A stretch of 64,000 bases of DNA from Olsenella profusa DSM 13989. Its GTDB lineage: Bacteria; Actinomycetota; Coriobacteriia; Coriobacteriales; Atopobiaceae. Below the pieces are notes generated by a model. The model made no database searches. It was not told the DNA's origin and worked only from the letters and a program-made list of their open reading frames with translations. Of the stretch, positions 51,213-61,296 are shown in pieces (within the stretch, counting starts at the first letter, position 1; every line of letters starts with the position of its first letter). The DNA lies in the NCBI RefSeq assembly GCF_030811115.1, contig NZ_JAUSQK010000001.1:992001-1056000 (forward strand), read 5' to 3'. Position numbers and translations under genes: made by a program.

Positions 51213-51965
51213 GTGAGAAGACGTGAGACGGAACGGCCAGAGACGGCAACGGTGGGCGAAGGGGACGCCTTCGTCGAGGTGAGCGACCTGACCAAGGGCT
51301 ACGGGGAGGGGGACGGCCACACGCAGGTGCTGCGTGGGCTCTCGCTGAGCGTGGACGAGGGAAGCAGCTGCGTCATCCTGGGCGCCTCGGGCTCGGGCAA
51401 GTCGACGCTGCTCAACCTCATCGGTGGTCTCGACACTGCCGACGCGGGCTCCATCCGCGTCGCGGGGCGCGAGGTCAGCGCGCTTGCGCCCAGGCGGCTC
51501 GTCGACTACCGCCGCGAGCTTCTGGGCTTCGTGTTCCAGCTCTACAACCTCGTTCCCACCCTCACGGTGCGCGAGAACGTCCAGGTGTGCGCCAACCTCT
51601 CCGACGACCCGCTCGACCTCGACGACCTCCTGGACACGCTCGGGCTCGTGGCGCACGCCGACAGGTTCCCCGGCCAGCTCTCGGGCGGCCAGCAGCAGCG
51701 CTGTGCCATCGGCAGGGCCCTCGTCAAGAACCCCCGACTGCTGCTGTGCGACGAGCCCACCGGTGCGCTCGACTCGCACACTGCCCACGAGATCCTCGCG
51801 CTGCTCGAGGACGTCAACAGGCGCCTCGGCACCACGATGCTCGTCGTGACCCACAACGAGGGCATCTGTCCCATGGCGGACATGGTCGTGCGCATCCGCG
51901 ATGGCAGCATCGTCGACGCCCGCCACAACGCCCATAAGGTTCCTGCCCGTAAGCTCGAGCTCTAG
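51213..51965 (+). CDS. ABC transporter ATPase (MacB/LolD type)
   Basis: A 250-residue ATPase. Walker A GASGSGKST (about residue 56), Q-loop FVFQLYNLVPTLTV, signature LSGGQQQRCAIGRAL and Walker B LLLCDEPTGALDS. GTG start; an in-frame start further in is possible. It precedes the FtsX-type permease by nine bases. Confidence 0.92.
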   Translation: MRRRETERPETATVGEGDAFVEVSDLTKGYGEGDGHTQVLRGLSLSVDEGSSCVILGASGSGKSTLLNLIGGLDTADAGSIRVAGREVSALAPRRLVDYRRELLGFVFQLYNLVPTLTVRENVQVCANLSDDPLDLDDLLDTLGLVAHADRFPGQLSGGQQQRCAIGRALVKNPRLLLCDEPTGALDSHTAHEILALLEDVNRRLGTTMLVVTHNEGICPMADMVVRIRDGSIVDARHNAHKVPARKLEL

Positions 51966-51974
51966 GAGGCTGAG

Positions 51975-54485
51975 ATGTGGAGGATTCTTCTGAGACGCGC
52001 CCTGCGCGAGCTGCGCGCGAACTGGTTGCGCAACGCGGCGCTTCTGCTTCTGACGGCGCTTGCGATGCTCGTCGTCGTGGGCATCGTCTCCACCGCCGTG
52101 GGGGCCACCCAGAGCATCGAGGAGAGCGCGCGGTCTCACGGGGTGGAGGACGGCGAGTTCACGACCCTCGTGCCGCTCACGAATGACGAGCTCGCCGCCG
52201 TGCGTGCGCGGGGCGTCACGGTCGAGGAGGCGCCCTCCCTCGACTTCTCGCAGGACGATGGCTCGACGCTGCGCGTGATGGCCAACCGGTCGCAGGTGGA
52301 CACCGTCGCCGTGAGCGAGGGGAGGGTGGCCGACGCCCCCGGCGAGGTGCTCCTCGAACGCCTCTACGCCACGTCGCGCGGCATCTCCGTCGGTGACGTG
52401 ATCAAGGTCGGGGGACAGGAGCTCACGGTCGTGGGCATAGGGACGAGCCCCGACTACGACCTGTGCATGGCGAGCATGGCCGACCTGGTGGCCGATCCCT
52501 CGACCTTCGGCTGTGCCTTCGTCACGGGCAGGCAGTATGCCAGTTTGCGTGACGCCGGTCAGGCCCAAAGTGCCGAGGAGACCCGCTACCTCTTCCGCCT
52601 CCCGTCCGACGTCTCCGTCGAGTCCCTGCGGGACCAGGTCCGCGACTTCAAGGCGTCCCTGGACCAGGCGGGCGACCCCGCCTTCGCGGCCTACCTGGAT
52701 GAGCGCCTTGCCGAACGTCGCAGGATCGAGGATGCGATGAGGCAGTTCGTGGAGGCCGCCGATGGGCTCGACGAGGGCATCGGGCGGCTGGGCGGCTCCT
52801 CCCCCGCGCTCGCACGGGTCCTGTCCTCCGTCATCGATGGTGCGTCACGGCTCGACGATGCGGCCCACGGCTTCCAGGACACGTTGGGCGAGCAGCTTGA
52901 CGAGCACTTCCCGCTCGAGGTGGACAACGTCACGAGCTTCGTCAAGGCCTCTGACAATCCCCGGATCGGAATCTCCGTCGACGACGTGAGCATCAGCATG
53001 TATGCCGGCCTGCTTGCCGGCGTGATCGTGCTCGTCCTCATTGCCTACGTGATCTCGGTCTTCACCGTGCACAGCATCGACCGCGCGTCGATGACGATAG
53101 GCGCGCTCGTCTCGCTGGGTGTGGGACGGCGCCGGATCATGGTGAGCTACGCCCTGGTTCCCACCCTCATCTGCCTGGTGGGAGGCATCCTCGGCACGGT
53201 GGTGAGCTTCTTTCCGCAGTGGCAGGAACTCATGCTGGGGCCGACGCTCACGTACTACTCCACCCCGCCCATCACCGCGGGGCCGACCATCCCTCTCCTG
53301 CTCTATGGCATCGCCCTGCCTGCTGCCCTGGCGCTCGTCGTGAACCTCCTGGTCATCGGGAGGCGCCTCGCGCGCCCCGTGCTCTCGCTGCTCAGGGACG
53401 ATCCGGTACGGGTCCGTGCGGCGCGCGTGCGCCTGCGCGAGCGGGGCTTCACGCGCACGTTCCGCATCCGACAGCTGCTGCGCGAGCGGCGCAGCGTCGC
53501 GGCGGTTCTGGTGGGCATGTTCGTGAGCCTTCTGCTGCTGTTCATGGGACTCGACGCCTACACCCTCAGCGCCAACGTCTCGCACAAGGCCGTGGAGGAC
53601 ACCCGCTACGAGTACCTCTACCAGTATCGCTATCCCACCATGGTGGCCCCCACCGACGGCTGGGAGGCGGATCTCGCCTCCCTCAGCCGCTCGTCCATGG
53701 GGTACGACCTGAGCGTCACGCTCGTCGGCCTCACCGAGGGCGACCCCTTCTTCGGTAGCTTCGAGGCGAAGGGCACCGACGAGGTGGCGGTCTCGTCGGC
53801 CGTGGCCACGCGCTACCGCGTGAGGGTGGGCGACGAGCTCGTGCTCTATGACCGTGCCGACGACAAGGCCTACGCCTTCACCGTGAGCGACGTCGTGCCC
53901 TACTCGGCGGGCCTGTTCTGCTTCATGCACATAGACGACATGCGCGAGCTGCTCGGCGAGGAGGATGGGCAGTACAATGCCGTCTTCGCCGACCATGCGC
54001 TCGACATCGATCCCGACCGCCTGCTCGCGACCACGAGCCGTGATGACGTGTCCAAGAGCTCGGGCGTGTTCATGGACACGATGGCGCCGCTCATAGGCGT
54101 GCTGATAGTCTCGTCGGCGTTCATCTTCGTCATCGTCCTCTATCAGATGACGAAGGTCATGGTGGACCGCTCGGCCCAGGGCATCGCGCTCATGAGGCTG
54201 TTTGGCTACCGCGACCGGGAGATCCGCAGGCTCTACCTCGATGGCAACCTCGTGGTGGTGGCGCTGGGCGCGCTCGTGCTGATCCCCGTGGCCAAGCTGC
54301 TCATGGACGCGTGCTACCCCTATCTCGTGGCAAACGTGGCAGTCGAGCTCGACGTGGCGTGGCCCTGGTGGTTCTATCCCGCCACGTATGCGGGCATCAT
54401 GGCCTGCTACCTCACGGTGCGCACGGCGCTGCTGCGCCGGGTGGGCAGGATACGTGCCGTCGACGTCCTGCAGCACAGGGAATAG
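51975..54485 (+). CDS. FtsX-family ABC transporter permease
   Basis: An 836-residue permease. A single N-terminal helix (about residues 18-40) precedes an extracellular domain of ~300 residues containing a helical stretch (RRIEDAMRQFVEAADGLDE). Two FtsX membrane modules follow (about 335-475 and 705-825), separated by a second extracellular domain. Such type-VII ABC proteins move lipids or hydrophobic compounds or act mechanically. Co-transcribed with the ATPase and probably TetR-regulated. Confidence 0.88.
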   Translation: MWRILLRRALRELRANWLRNAALLLLTALAMLVVVGIVSTAVGATQSIEESARSHGVEDGEFTTLVPLTNDELAAVRARGVTVEEAPSLDFSQDDGSTLRVMANRSQVDTVAVSEGRVADAPGEVLLERLYATSRGISVGDVIKVGGQELTVVGIGTSPDYDLCMASMADLVADPSTFGCAFVTGRQYASLRDAGQAQSAEETRYLFRLPSDVSVESLRDQVRDFKASLDQAGDPAFAAYLDERLAERRRIEDAMRQFVEAADGLDEGIGRLGGSSPALARVLSSVIDGASRLDDAAHGFQDTLGEQLDEHFPLEVDNVTSFVKASDNPRIGISVDDVSISMYAGLLAGVIVLVLIAYVISVFTVHSIDRASMTIGALVSLGVGRRRIMVSYALVPTLICLVGGILGTVVSFFPQWQELMLGPTLTYYSTPPITAGPTIPLLLYGIALPAALALVVNLLVIGRRLARPVLSLLRDDPVRVRAARVRLRERGFTRTFRIRQLLRERRSVAAVLVGMFVSLLLLFMGLDAYTLSANVSHKAVEDTRYEYLYQYRYPTMVAPTDGWEADLASLSRSSMGYDLSVTLVGLTEGDPFFGSFEAKGTDEVAVSSAVATRYRVRVGDELVLYDRADDKAYAFTVSDVVPYSAGLFCFMHIDDMRELLGEEDGQYNAVFADHALDIDPDRLLATTSRDDVSKSSGVFMDTMAPLIGVLIVSSAFIFVIVLYQMTKVMVDRSAQGIALMRLFGYRDREIRRLYLDGNLVVVALGALVLIPVAKLLMDACYPYLVANVAVELDVAWPWWFYPATYAGIMACYLTVRTALLRRVGRIRAVDVLQHRE

Positions 54486-54554
54486 GGGACGGTGCGGCGG
54501 TGCGACAGGTCCCGTGGTGGCGGGACCCGGAATCGTCCTTCGGGCCCCGCCACC

Positions 54555-54813
54555 CTAGGCGTCGATGTGCTGGCGCACGTCCACGCCCTCCCCACGCAGG
54601 TCGGCATCGAGCAGGTCGTACGACTGGGGCGTGCAGCGCATGAAGGTGCCGTCGCCCGTGGCCAGCGCACAGGTGGTGTGCGTGGAGAGGAACGCGTCGA
54701 TGCGCGCGAGCGCGTCCTCGCGCGGCAGCCGCGTGCCCACCGCGTCCCTGCTCGTCCAGTCGCGTGCTGCCCTGTCGTACTCCTCTGGTGTCGTGATCCC
54801 TCCATCCCGTGCG
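54555..54813 (-). pseudogene. PNPOx-like flavoprotein, N-terminal fragment
   Basis: The minus strand encodes TTPEEYDRAARDWTSRDAVG, RIDAFLSTHTTCALATGDG and FMRCTPQSYDLLDADL, matching the start of pyridoxamine-5'-phosphate-oxidase-like proteins common in anaerobes. No start codon lies in this frame; an ATG exists only in the neighbouring frame, so a shift is likely. The protein ends after about 85 residues, where family members continue for another ~60. Confidence 0.65.
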
Positions 54814-54958
54814 GCCCTTCCTACCGTAACGCTCTGGGGGGCGTCATGCCCACCCCCAGCGCGCCTCGCTTGTTCACAGTTGGTCACGGCGTGCGCGCAC
54901 GCGGGATGCGGATGGGTCCCATACTCTATCATGTGTCCAACCACACGAAGGGGGAACC

Positions 54959-55831
54959 ATGGACATCCGTGACGCCCTGGCACGCAAGCAGACGCTTTCC
55001 TTCGAGATCTTCCCACCCAAGGGCGACCTGTCGGTTGAGCAGGCCGACACGATCGCCCACGCCCTTGCGCAGAGCGACCCGGATTGGATCAGCGTGACGT
55101 TCTCGGCCGGCGGCTCGGGCAACGCGCAGAGCTCGCGCGCCATCGCCGCGCTCGTCGAGCGCGAGTGTGCCCCGACGCAGGCGCTCGCGCACCTCACCTG
55201 CATGGGGCTTGCCGCCGCGGACGCCGACGCCTCTGTGGACGCCCTGCTCGCCGAGGGGGTGCACAACGTGCTGGCCCTGCGGGGCGACCGCGTGCCGGGG
55301 TGCGGGACCCGGGACTTCCCGCATGCGTCCGACCTCGTCGCGCACATCAAGCACCGTACCCCCGAGGTGTGTGTGGGAGGCGCCTGCTACCCCGAGGGCC
55401 ACGTGGAGTGCGAGAGCCTGGACGCCGACATCGAGGCGCTCAAGCGCAAGCAGGATGCGGGCGTCGACTTCCTGGTGACGCAGCTCTTCTTCATGAACGA
55501 GGACTTCTATCGCTTCCGCGAGCGCTGCGTGCGGGCCCGCATCAAGGTGCCCATCGTCTGTGGCATCATGCCCTTCACCAGCGTCCGGCAGATCCAGCGC
55601 ATGGCCTTCAGCTGCGGCGCGTCCATTCCCGCCAAGGTCGTGAAGCGCCTCGTGCGGGCCGGGGAGGATCCGGCGGCCCAGCGTGCGGCGGGTGTTGAGT
55701 ACGCCTGCGAACAGCTCTGCGACCTTGCGGCAAACGGCGTGGACGGCCTGCACGTCTACAGCATGAACAGGCCCGAGGTCGGCAGCGCGGCGCACGAGGC
55801 CCTGCTCGCCTGCGGCTACCTGGGGGCGTAG
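54959..55831 (+). CDS. metF: 5,10-methylenetetrahydrofolate reductase
   Basis: A 290-residue FAD-dependent (beta/alpha)8 enzyme producing 5-methyl-THF, the methyl donor of MetH. Family blocks are LSFEIFPPKGD (catalytic Glu), WISVTFSAGGS, LTCMGL, NVLALRGDRVPG, GGACYPEGH, and FLVTQLFFMNEDF. Start at 54959 follows GAAGGGGGAACC. First gene of a metF, activation-protein, metH operon. Confidence 0.95.
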   Translation: MDIRDALARKQTLSFEIFPPKGDLSVEQADTIAHALAQSDPDWISVTFSAGGSGNAQSSRAIAALVERECAPTQALAHLTCMGLAAADADASVDALLAEGVHNVLALRGDRVPGCGTRDFPHASDLVAHIKHRTPEVCVGGACYPEGHVECESLDADIEALKRKQDAGVDFLVTQLFFMNEDFYRFRERCVRARIKVPIVCGIMPFTSVRQIQRMAFSCGASIPAKVVKRLVRAGEDPAAQRAAGVEYACEQLCDLAANGVDGLHVYSMNRPEVGSAAHEALLACGYLGA

Positions 55832-55835
55832 GCGC

Positions 55836-56591
55836 ATGGCGGGATGCGACGGCGGGGCACGGCGGGTCGCCGCGGGCGTTGCTGCGGCCCCCACCTACCA
55901 CGACCTCGCCATCATGTCGATGGACCGCGGCGAGGTGCTGCGCTACATGGGATACCATGGGCAGGGCCTCGGCCCCGATCTGGGCTCGCGCATCGACGAG
56001 GCCATGGCGCGCTGTCTGGAGGTCTCACGTCCGCGTGCGGCCGTGGCGGTCTTCGAGGTGGCGGGTCGCACGGACGACGGGGTGCCGGAGGTGAGCCTGG
56101 GGGGCACCCCACTCGTGCTGCGTGGCAGCTCCATCGCCAGGCACCTGGACGGGGCGGTCGCCGCAGGCGTCATGGCCGTGACGCTTGGCATGGGTGACGA
56201 GCGCGAGCTCCATCGGCTCTCGCTCGTGGACCCCGTGGGCCAGGTGCTCTTCGACGCGGTCTCCACCACGCTCGTGGAGCGGGCGGCCGATGCTGCCGAG
56301 GCGCTGCTCGTGGGTGCTGCGGCCGCCGGGGGCCTCCACTGCAACGTCCGCTTCTCCCCCGGCTATGGCGACCTGCCGATGGACACGCAGCCGCCCCTGC
56401 TGGCCGCCCTGGGCGCCTCGCGCCTGGGCATCACGCTGTCACCCACCTATCTCATGACGCCCACCAAGAGCGTGACCGCCGTGGTGGGCCTGTTCGACAC
56501 GCCACAGGCTGGTGCGCACGTAAGCTGCGCCGACTGCCTGTGCTCGGATTTCTGCATCATACGAAGGACGGGGACGACCTGCCATGGATGA
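55836..56591 (+). CDS. Stand-alone methionine synthase activation protein
   Basis: A 251-residue protein resembling the C-terminal activation domain of MetH, which binds SAM and re-methylates oxidised cobalamin. The diagnostic block is CNVRFSPGYGDLPMDTQPPL, followed by GITLSPTYLMTPTKSVTAVVG and a Cys cluster SCADCLCSDFC. The metH product downstream lacks this domain, so the two are complementary. The gene starts four bases after metF and overlaps metH by eight bases. Confidence 0.88.
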   Translation: MAGCDGGARRVAAGVAAAPTYHDLAIMSMDRGEVLRYMGYHGQGLGPDLGSRIDEAMARCLEVSRPRAAVAVFEVAGRTDDGVPEVSLGGTPLVLRGSSIARHLDGAVAAGVMAVTLGMGDERELHRLSLVDPVGQVLFDAVSTTLVERAADAAEALLVGAAAAGGLHCNVRFSPGYGDLPMDTQPPLLAALGASRLGITLSPTYLMTPTKSVTAVVGLFDTPQAGAHVSCADCLCSDFCIIRRTGTTCHG

Positions 56592-59094
56592 GACGACTGC
56601 GACGAGCCCTGAACCAGTGGCACCGCACCCTGGCGCCTCTCGGCAACGCGAGCTGCGCGTGCGCGATGAGCATCTCCGGCGCGTGCTTGCGGGAGAGGAC
56701 CTCCTGCTCTTCGATGGCGCCATGGGCACGCAGCTCCAGGCGCGCGGCATGGCCGCCGGCGCGGCGCCCGAGCTGCTCTGCCTCAGAGCACCTGAGATGA
56801 TAGAGGACATCCACCGCGCCTACGTCGTGGCCGGCAGCGAGGTGGTGACCACCAACACCTTTGGTGCGAGTCCGCTCAAGCTGGACGGTGCGGCCCCGGT
56901 CGAGGAGATCGTCTCGGCGGCGGTGGGGTGCGCGAGACGTGCGGGCGCACGCTATGTGGCGGCCGACATCGGCCCCACGGGAGCGCTGCTGGAGCCCATG
57001 GGCACGCTGCCCTTCGATGAGGCCTACGAGCAGTTTGCCTGTCAGGTGAGGGCGGCCGACGCGGCGGGCGCCGACCTCCTCGTCATCGAGACGATGGCCG
57101 ACCTCGCGGAGGCCAAGGCGGCCCTGCTTGCCGCCAAGGAGAACTCCGACCTGCCCACCTTCGTGACGATGACCTTCGACGAGGGCGGGCGCACCTTCCT
57201 GGGCACCACGCCCGAGGTGGCCGCCATCACCCTGAGCGCGCTGGGTGCCGACGTGGTGGGCATCAACTGCTCGCTGGGCCCCGCCGACGTGGCACCGCTC
57301 GTGCGGCGCATGCTGCCCTGGTCGCGCGTGCCGGTGATGGTGCAGGCCAACGCCGGCCTGCCGCGCGTGGAGGGGGGCGTGACGGTCTACGACGTGCGTC
57401 CCGAGGAGTACTGCGCCGAGGTGGCGGGCATGCTCGATGCGGGCGTGACCGTGATCGGTGGCTGCTGCGGCACCACGCCGGAGTACATCCGCCGGGAGGC
57501 GAAGCTCCTCGTGGGCCGCACGCCCGCGCCGCGCCGGGTGCGTGACGACTTCGTGGTCGCCAGCGCACAGGCGTCCTGTGCGCTGGGGATGGGGCAGGTG
57601 GGCGTCATCGGGGAGCGCATCAACCCCACGGGCAAGCGGCACATGAGGGAGGCCCTGCGCTCGGGCGACTTCGACTACATCATGTCGCTCGCCATCGAGC
57701 AGGACGAGGCGGGCGCCCAGATCCTCGACGTCAATGCGGGCCTGCCCGAGATAGACGAGGGCGCCACGCTCAAGCGCCTGATGGGCGACCTCTCCAGCGT
57801 CACAACCCTGCCCCTGCAGGTGGACTCCGCCGTGCCCGCGACCATCGAGGCCGCCGTGCGCGGCTATGCCGGCAAGCCCATCATCAACTCCACCAACGGC
57901 CGTGCCGACACGCTTGCCGCCGTCGTGCCCCTCGCCGCCCACTACGGCTGCGCCCTCGTGGGCCTCACCATCGACGAGGAGGGGATCCCGGCGACGGCCG
58001 AGGGGCGTCTGGCCATCGCGCGCAGGATCGTGGCCGCCACCGATGCGGCCGGCCTGCCGCGCCAGGACGTGGCCATCGACTGCCTGGCCATGGCCGCCTC
58101 GACGGACCAGACGGCGCCGCGCGCCATCCTCGACGGCATCGCCCTCATCAAGCGCGAGCTGCCGGGCGTGCGCTGCGTGCTGGGCGTCTCCAACATCAGC
58201 TTCGGCCTGCCCTTCCGCCCGCTCGTGAACGCCACGTTCCTGGCGGCGGCCCTCTCGGCGGGGCTCGACCTGGCCATCATCAATCCCCGGCAGCAGCGCA
58301 TGATGGACGTGGTCAACTCGTGGCGCGTGCTGTCCGGCGAAGACGAGCGCGCGCAGTCCTATGTCGCCGCATATGCGGCGCGCAGCGACGCCGTGCCACG
58401 GGATGGGCGGAAGGCCCCTGCCGCGCCTTCCGCCGCGACGCCTCCCGACGCGGCGGCATCCGCCAGCCTCGGCGAGCAGGCGCGCTCACTCGTCCTGGCG
58501 GGGCGCAGGGGGGCCATGGCCGATGTCACCCGGCGGCTGCTGGAGGAGCACGACGCCCTGCACGTGATAAACGACGTGCTCATTCCCGCGCTCGACGAGG
58601 TGGGGGAGCGCTTCGAGCGGGGTACGTTCTTCCTGCCCCAGCTCATGGCCTCCGCCGAGGCGGCCAAGGCGGGCTTTGCGGTCATCCGCGAGGCAAGCTC
58701 CACCGGCAGGCGGGCCGTGGCCTCAAAGGGCACCGTGATCATCTGCACCGTGAAGGGCGACATCCACGACATCGGCAAGAACATCGTGCGCATGCTGCTC
58801 GAGAACTATGGCTTCGACGTCGTGGACCTGGGGCGCGACGTGGACCCCCGGCTGGTCGTCGATGCCGTGCGCGAGCGCCATGCGCGGCTCGTGGGCCTCT
58901 CGGCGCTCATGACGGCGACCGTGCCCGCCATGGCCGAGACCATCGAGCTGCTCCGCCAGGAGGCGCCCTGGTGCAAGGTGGTGGTGGGCGGGGCCGTGCT
59001 CACGCCCGAGTACGCCCGGATGGTCGGCGCGGACTTCTATGCCAAGGACGCCACCGAGACCGCGCGCATCGCCGAGGAGGTGCTGGGCACCTAG
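56584..59094 (+). CDS. metH: Cobalamin-dependent methionine synthase
   Basis: An 836-residue enzyme transferring a methyl group from 5-methyl-THF to homocysteine. Residues ~35-320 are the homocysteine domain with zinc Cys at GINCSLGP (about 229) and GGCCGTTPE (about 293-294). Residues ~335-590 are the pterin domain (GVIGERINPTG, ILDVNAGLPEID). Residues ~625-836 are the cobalamin cap and fold, with the cobalt-ligand motif GDIHDIGKN (His about 728) and VGLSALMTAT. The usual ~330-residue activation domain is missing and encoded separately just upstream. Between the pterin and cobalamin parts lies an Ala/Pro-rich linker. Confidence 0.95.
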   Translation: MDETTATSPEPVAPHPGASRQRELRVRDEHLRRVLAGEDLLLFDGAMGTQLQARGMAAGAAPELLCLRAPEMIEDIHRAYVVAGSEVVTTNTFGASPLKLDGAAPVEEIVSAAVGCARRAGARYVAADIGPTGALLEPMGTLPFDEAYEQFACQVRAADAAGADLLVIETMADLAEAKAALLAAKENSDLPTFVTMTFDEGGRTFLGTTPEVAAITLSALGADVVGINCSLGPADVAPLVRRMLPWSRVPVMVQANAGLPRVEGGVTVYDVRPEEYCAEVAGMLDAGVTVIGGCCGTTPEYIRREAKLLVGRTPAPRRVRDDFVVASAQASCALGMGQVGVIGERINPTGKRHMREALRSGDFDYIMSLAIEQDEAGAQILDVNAGLPEIDEGATLKRLMGDLSSVTTLPLQVDSAVPATIEAAVRGYAGKPIINSTNGRADTLAAVVPLAAHYGCALVGLTIDEEGIPATAEGRLAIARRIVAATDAAGLPRQDVAIDCLAMAASTDQTAPRAILDGIALIKRELPGVRCVLGVSNISFGLPFRPLVNATFLAAALSAGLDLAIINPRQQRMMDVVNSWRVLSGEDERAQSYVAAYAARSDAVPRDGRKAPAAPSAATPPDAAASASLGEQARSLVLAGRRGAMADVTRRLLEEHDALHVINDVLIPALDEVGERFERGTFFLPQLMASAEAAKAGFAVIREASSTGRRAVASKGTVIICTVKGDIHDIGKNIVRMLLENYGFDVVDLGRDVDPRLVVDAVRERHARLVGLSALMTATVPAMAETIELLRQEAPWCKVVVGGAVLTPEYARMVGADFYAKDATETARIAEEVLGT

Positions 59095-59810
59095 TCGTCG
59101 TGGCCATCCCGACCGGAGAGGTCGTACTTGGCCACCACGCGCCGGATGGAGCGGCCCCAGGGCAGCCAGATGAGGGCCAGGAAGCCCACGGTCGCAAGGC
59201 CGTGCACCACGTCCCAGGGCACGGCCGCCGCATAGCCCGCGAGCACCCCGGCAGCCGTGAGCGGGCGCACGAAGCCCAGGACGTACCAGCCGTTGAGGAT
59301 GGCACCATAGAGCAGGGCGGAGGCGAAGCCGTACGCGAGGAGCGCCCAGCGATGGCGGCGTAGCGCCCCGGCATCGGTGAGGACGCCGGCAAGGTAGCCG
59401 ACGAGCCCCCAGGCATACATCTGCCAGGGCGTCCAGGCTCCCTGGCCAAAGAAGGCGTTGGAGACGAGCGCCGCGAGGGCGCCGACCATGAAGCCGTTGC
59501 GGCGACCGAGCAGGGACCCGGCGACGATGGCGATGGCGGAGACGGGCTTCACGTCGGGCAGGGGTGCGAAGAGCACGCGCCCGGCAGCGGCGAGCGAGGC
59601 AAGGACCACCGTGGGCATGACCTGGCGGAGCGCTGGCCGCGAGGCCTCGTAGCCAGCAAAGACGAGCAGGAGCGCGAGCAGCGCGACCAGCATCGTGAGC
59701 CCCGCCGTGGCCTCGATACCGAGGATGGTGCAGGCGGCCATGGAGAGCGGCACGGCGGCAAGCGCGAGGGGCTCGAGCGCATGGAGCAGCCGTGCCCTGT
59801 GGCTACCCAT
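59091..59810 (-). CDS. ECF transporter substrate-binding (S) component
   Basis: A 239-residue membrane protein with six hydrophobic helices. The start at 59810 (MGSHRARLL) overlaps the ATPase stop by eight bases. The segment DVKPVSAIAIVAGSLLGRRN, with GQGAWTPWQMYAWGLVGYLA after it, is typical of the ECF S-component/CbrT-like family. It would bind the vitamin in the membrane. Its stop overlaps the metH stop region in convergent orientation. Confidence 0.8.
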   Translation of the reverse strand: MGSHRARLLHALEPLALAAVPLSMAACTILGIEATAGLTMLVALLALLLVFAGYEASRPALRQVMPTVVLASLAAAGRVLFAPLPDVKPVSAIAIVAGSLLGRRNGFMVGALAALVSNAFFGQGAWTPWQMYAWGLVGYLAGVLTDAGALRRHRWALLAYGFASALLYGAILNGWYVLGFVRPLTAAGVLAGYAAAVPWDVVHGLATVGFLALIWLPWGRSIRRVVAKYDLSGRDGHDD

Positions 59811-61296
59811 GCCAGATCCAGCTGTTCTCGAAGAACGTCCCGATCGGCTCGGTCGTGGCGATGTCACCGTCGAAGAGCAGGGACACCGAGTCCGCGACCG
59901 CGCGGCAGAACGCCAGGTCGTGCGTGGCGATGATGACGGTCGCGCCCGCGTCGCGCGCGGCCGCCACGGCGCGGGCGACCGCAGCGCGGGCGACGTGGTC
60001 GAGCCCCGTGGTGGGCTCGTCGAGCAGCAGCAGGCGCGGGTGGGTGATCAGGAGCTTCGCGAGGGCCACGAGCTGCTGCTGGCCGGTCGAGAGATCGTAG
60101 GGGTGGCGCTGCCAGAGCGCGTCCGCGGGCGCTCCCAGCAGCTCCGACAGCAGCCCTTGAGCCGCCGCGCCGTCATAGCCTGCCGACCCCGACCACTCCA
60201 GGAGCTCCCCTGCTACCGTCTCGCGCGCAAGCAGCGCCTTGGGACCCTGCGGGAGCAGCGCCTGGCTCATGGCCAGCTCGTGCCCCACACGCACGTTCCC
60301 TCGCTGGGGCCGGGCCATCTGGGCCACGAGCGACAGGAGCGTGGACTTGCCCGAGCCGTTGGCGCCCACAAGGGCACGCACCTCGTGGGCGCCAACGGCA
60401 AGGCTGCAGCCCCGGCAGACCCACCCCTCGCCGCGCGCATAGCGAAACCACACGTCGGAGAGGCGCACGGCCACAGGCTGGTTTCCGCTGTCGTCCCGCG
60501 GTGGCTCCCGTGGCAGGGAGCGGGCCGTACGCAACGCGTCCAGCTCGCACGGCGCGACCGTTCCCGCCCGCCCACCCTCGCCCAGGGCGAGCGCCATCGT
60601 CGCATAGTCGGCCATGACCTCTGGCGCATGGGTCGCCACGACCACGGTGACGCCCAGCTCGCGGTTCACGCGAAAGAGCAGTCCCAGGAAGTTCTTGGCC
60701 GCCACGGGGTCGAGCATCGAGGTCGGTTCGTCCAACAGCAGGAGCCGCGGTCGCATTACCAGCGTCGCGGCAAGGGCCACCACCTGTCGCTGCCCGCCGG
60801 AGAGCTCATCCGTCATGCGGCGGAACCAGTGGTCGATGCCCAGGAAGTAGCCCGTCTCGGCGATGCGACGACGCATCTCGTCCTGGGCGACCCCCAACCC
60901 CTCCAACCCAAAGGCCATCTCGTGCCAGACGGTGTCACAGACGATCTGGTTGTCGGGACTCTGAAAGACGTACCCCACGCTCGCGGCTGAGAGCAGGGGG
61001 TCCCCTGCGAGCGCAGCGGTCTCGTGGCCAAAGACACGGACCCGTCCGGCGATCGTGCCAACCGGCGCGATCTCGGGCTTGGCGAGGCGCAGAAGCGTCG
61101 TCTTACCGCTGCCCGTTGCCCCCACCAGCAGGCAGAACGCACCTTGGGGAACGGAGAGTAACGCGTCGTCTAGGACGTGGGGGCCGTCCGCCCGCCCGTC
61201 CGCACCGTCCGCGTCCGGTGGGGGATAGGAGAAGCTGACATGCCCAAACTCGAGCGCCGTCTCGCGATCGGGCGGCTCATGCCTTCGCATGTCCAT
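59803..61296 (-). CDS. ECF transporter ATPase, fused EcfA-EcfA'
   Basis: A 497-residue tandem ATPase. Domain 1: Walker A GATGSGKTT, FQSPDNQIVCDTVWHEMAFG (Q-loop typical of ECF), LSGGQRQVVALAA, LLLLDEPTSMLD. Domain 2: GANGSGKST, signature LSTGQQQLVALAK, LLLLDEPTTGLD. Both nucleotide sites look complete. The start at 61296 has GGGGAGGGCGG upstream. Fusing the two EcfA subunits in one chain is common in actinobacteria. Confidence 0.9.
   Translation of the reverse strand: MDMRRHEPPDRETALEFGHVSFSYPPPDADGADGRADGPHVLDDALLSVPQGAFCLLVGATGSGKTTLLRLAKPEIAPVGTIAGRVRVFGHETAALAGDPLLSAASVGYVFQSPDNQIVCDTVWHEMAFGLEGLGVAQDEMRRRIAETGYFLGIDHWFRRMTDELSGGQRQVVALAATLVMRPRLLLLDEPTSMLDPVAAKNFLGLLFRVNRELGVTVVVATHAPEVMADYATMALALGEGGRAGTVAPCELDALRTARSLPREPPRDDSGNQPVAVRLSDVWFRYARGEGWVCRGCSLAVGAHEVRALVGANGSGKSTLLSLVAQMARPQRGNVRVGHELAMSQALLPQGPKALLARETVAGELLEWSGSAGYDGAAAQGLLSELLGAPADALWQRHPYDLSTGQQQLVALAKLLITHPRLLLLDEPTTGLDHVARAAVARAVAAARDAGATVIIATHDLAFCRAVADSVSLLFDGDIATTEPIGTFFENSWIWHG

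Noticed and set aside
54820-54958. SAM or cobalamin riboswitch before metF
   Set aside because: The leader is only about 140 nt, and no S-box or cobalamin-box pattern was found by eye.
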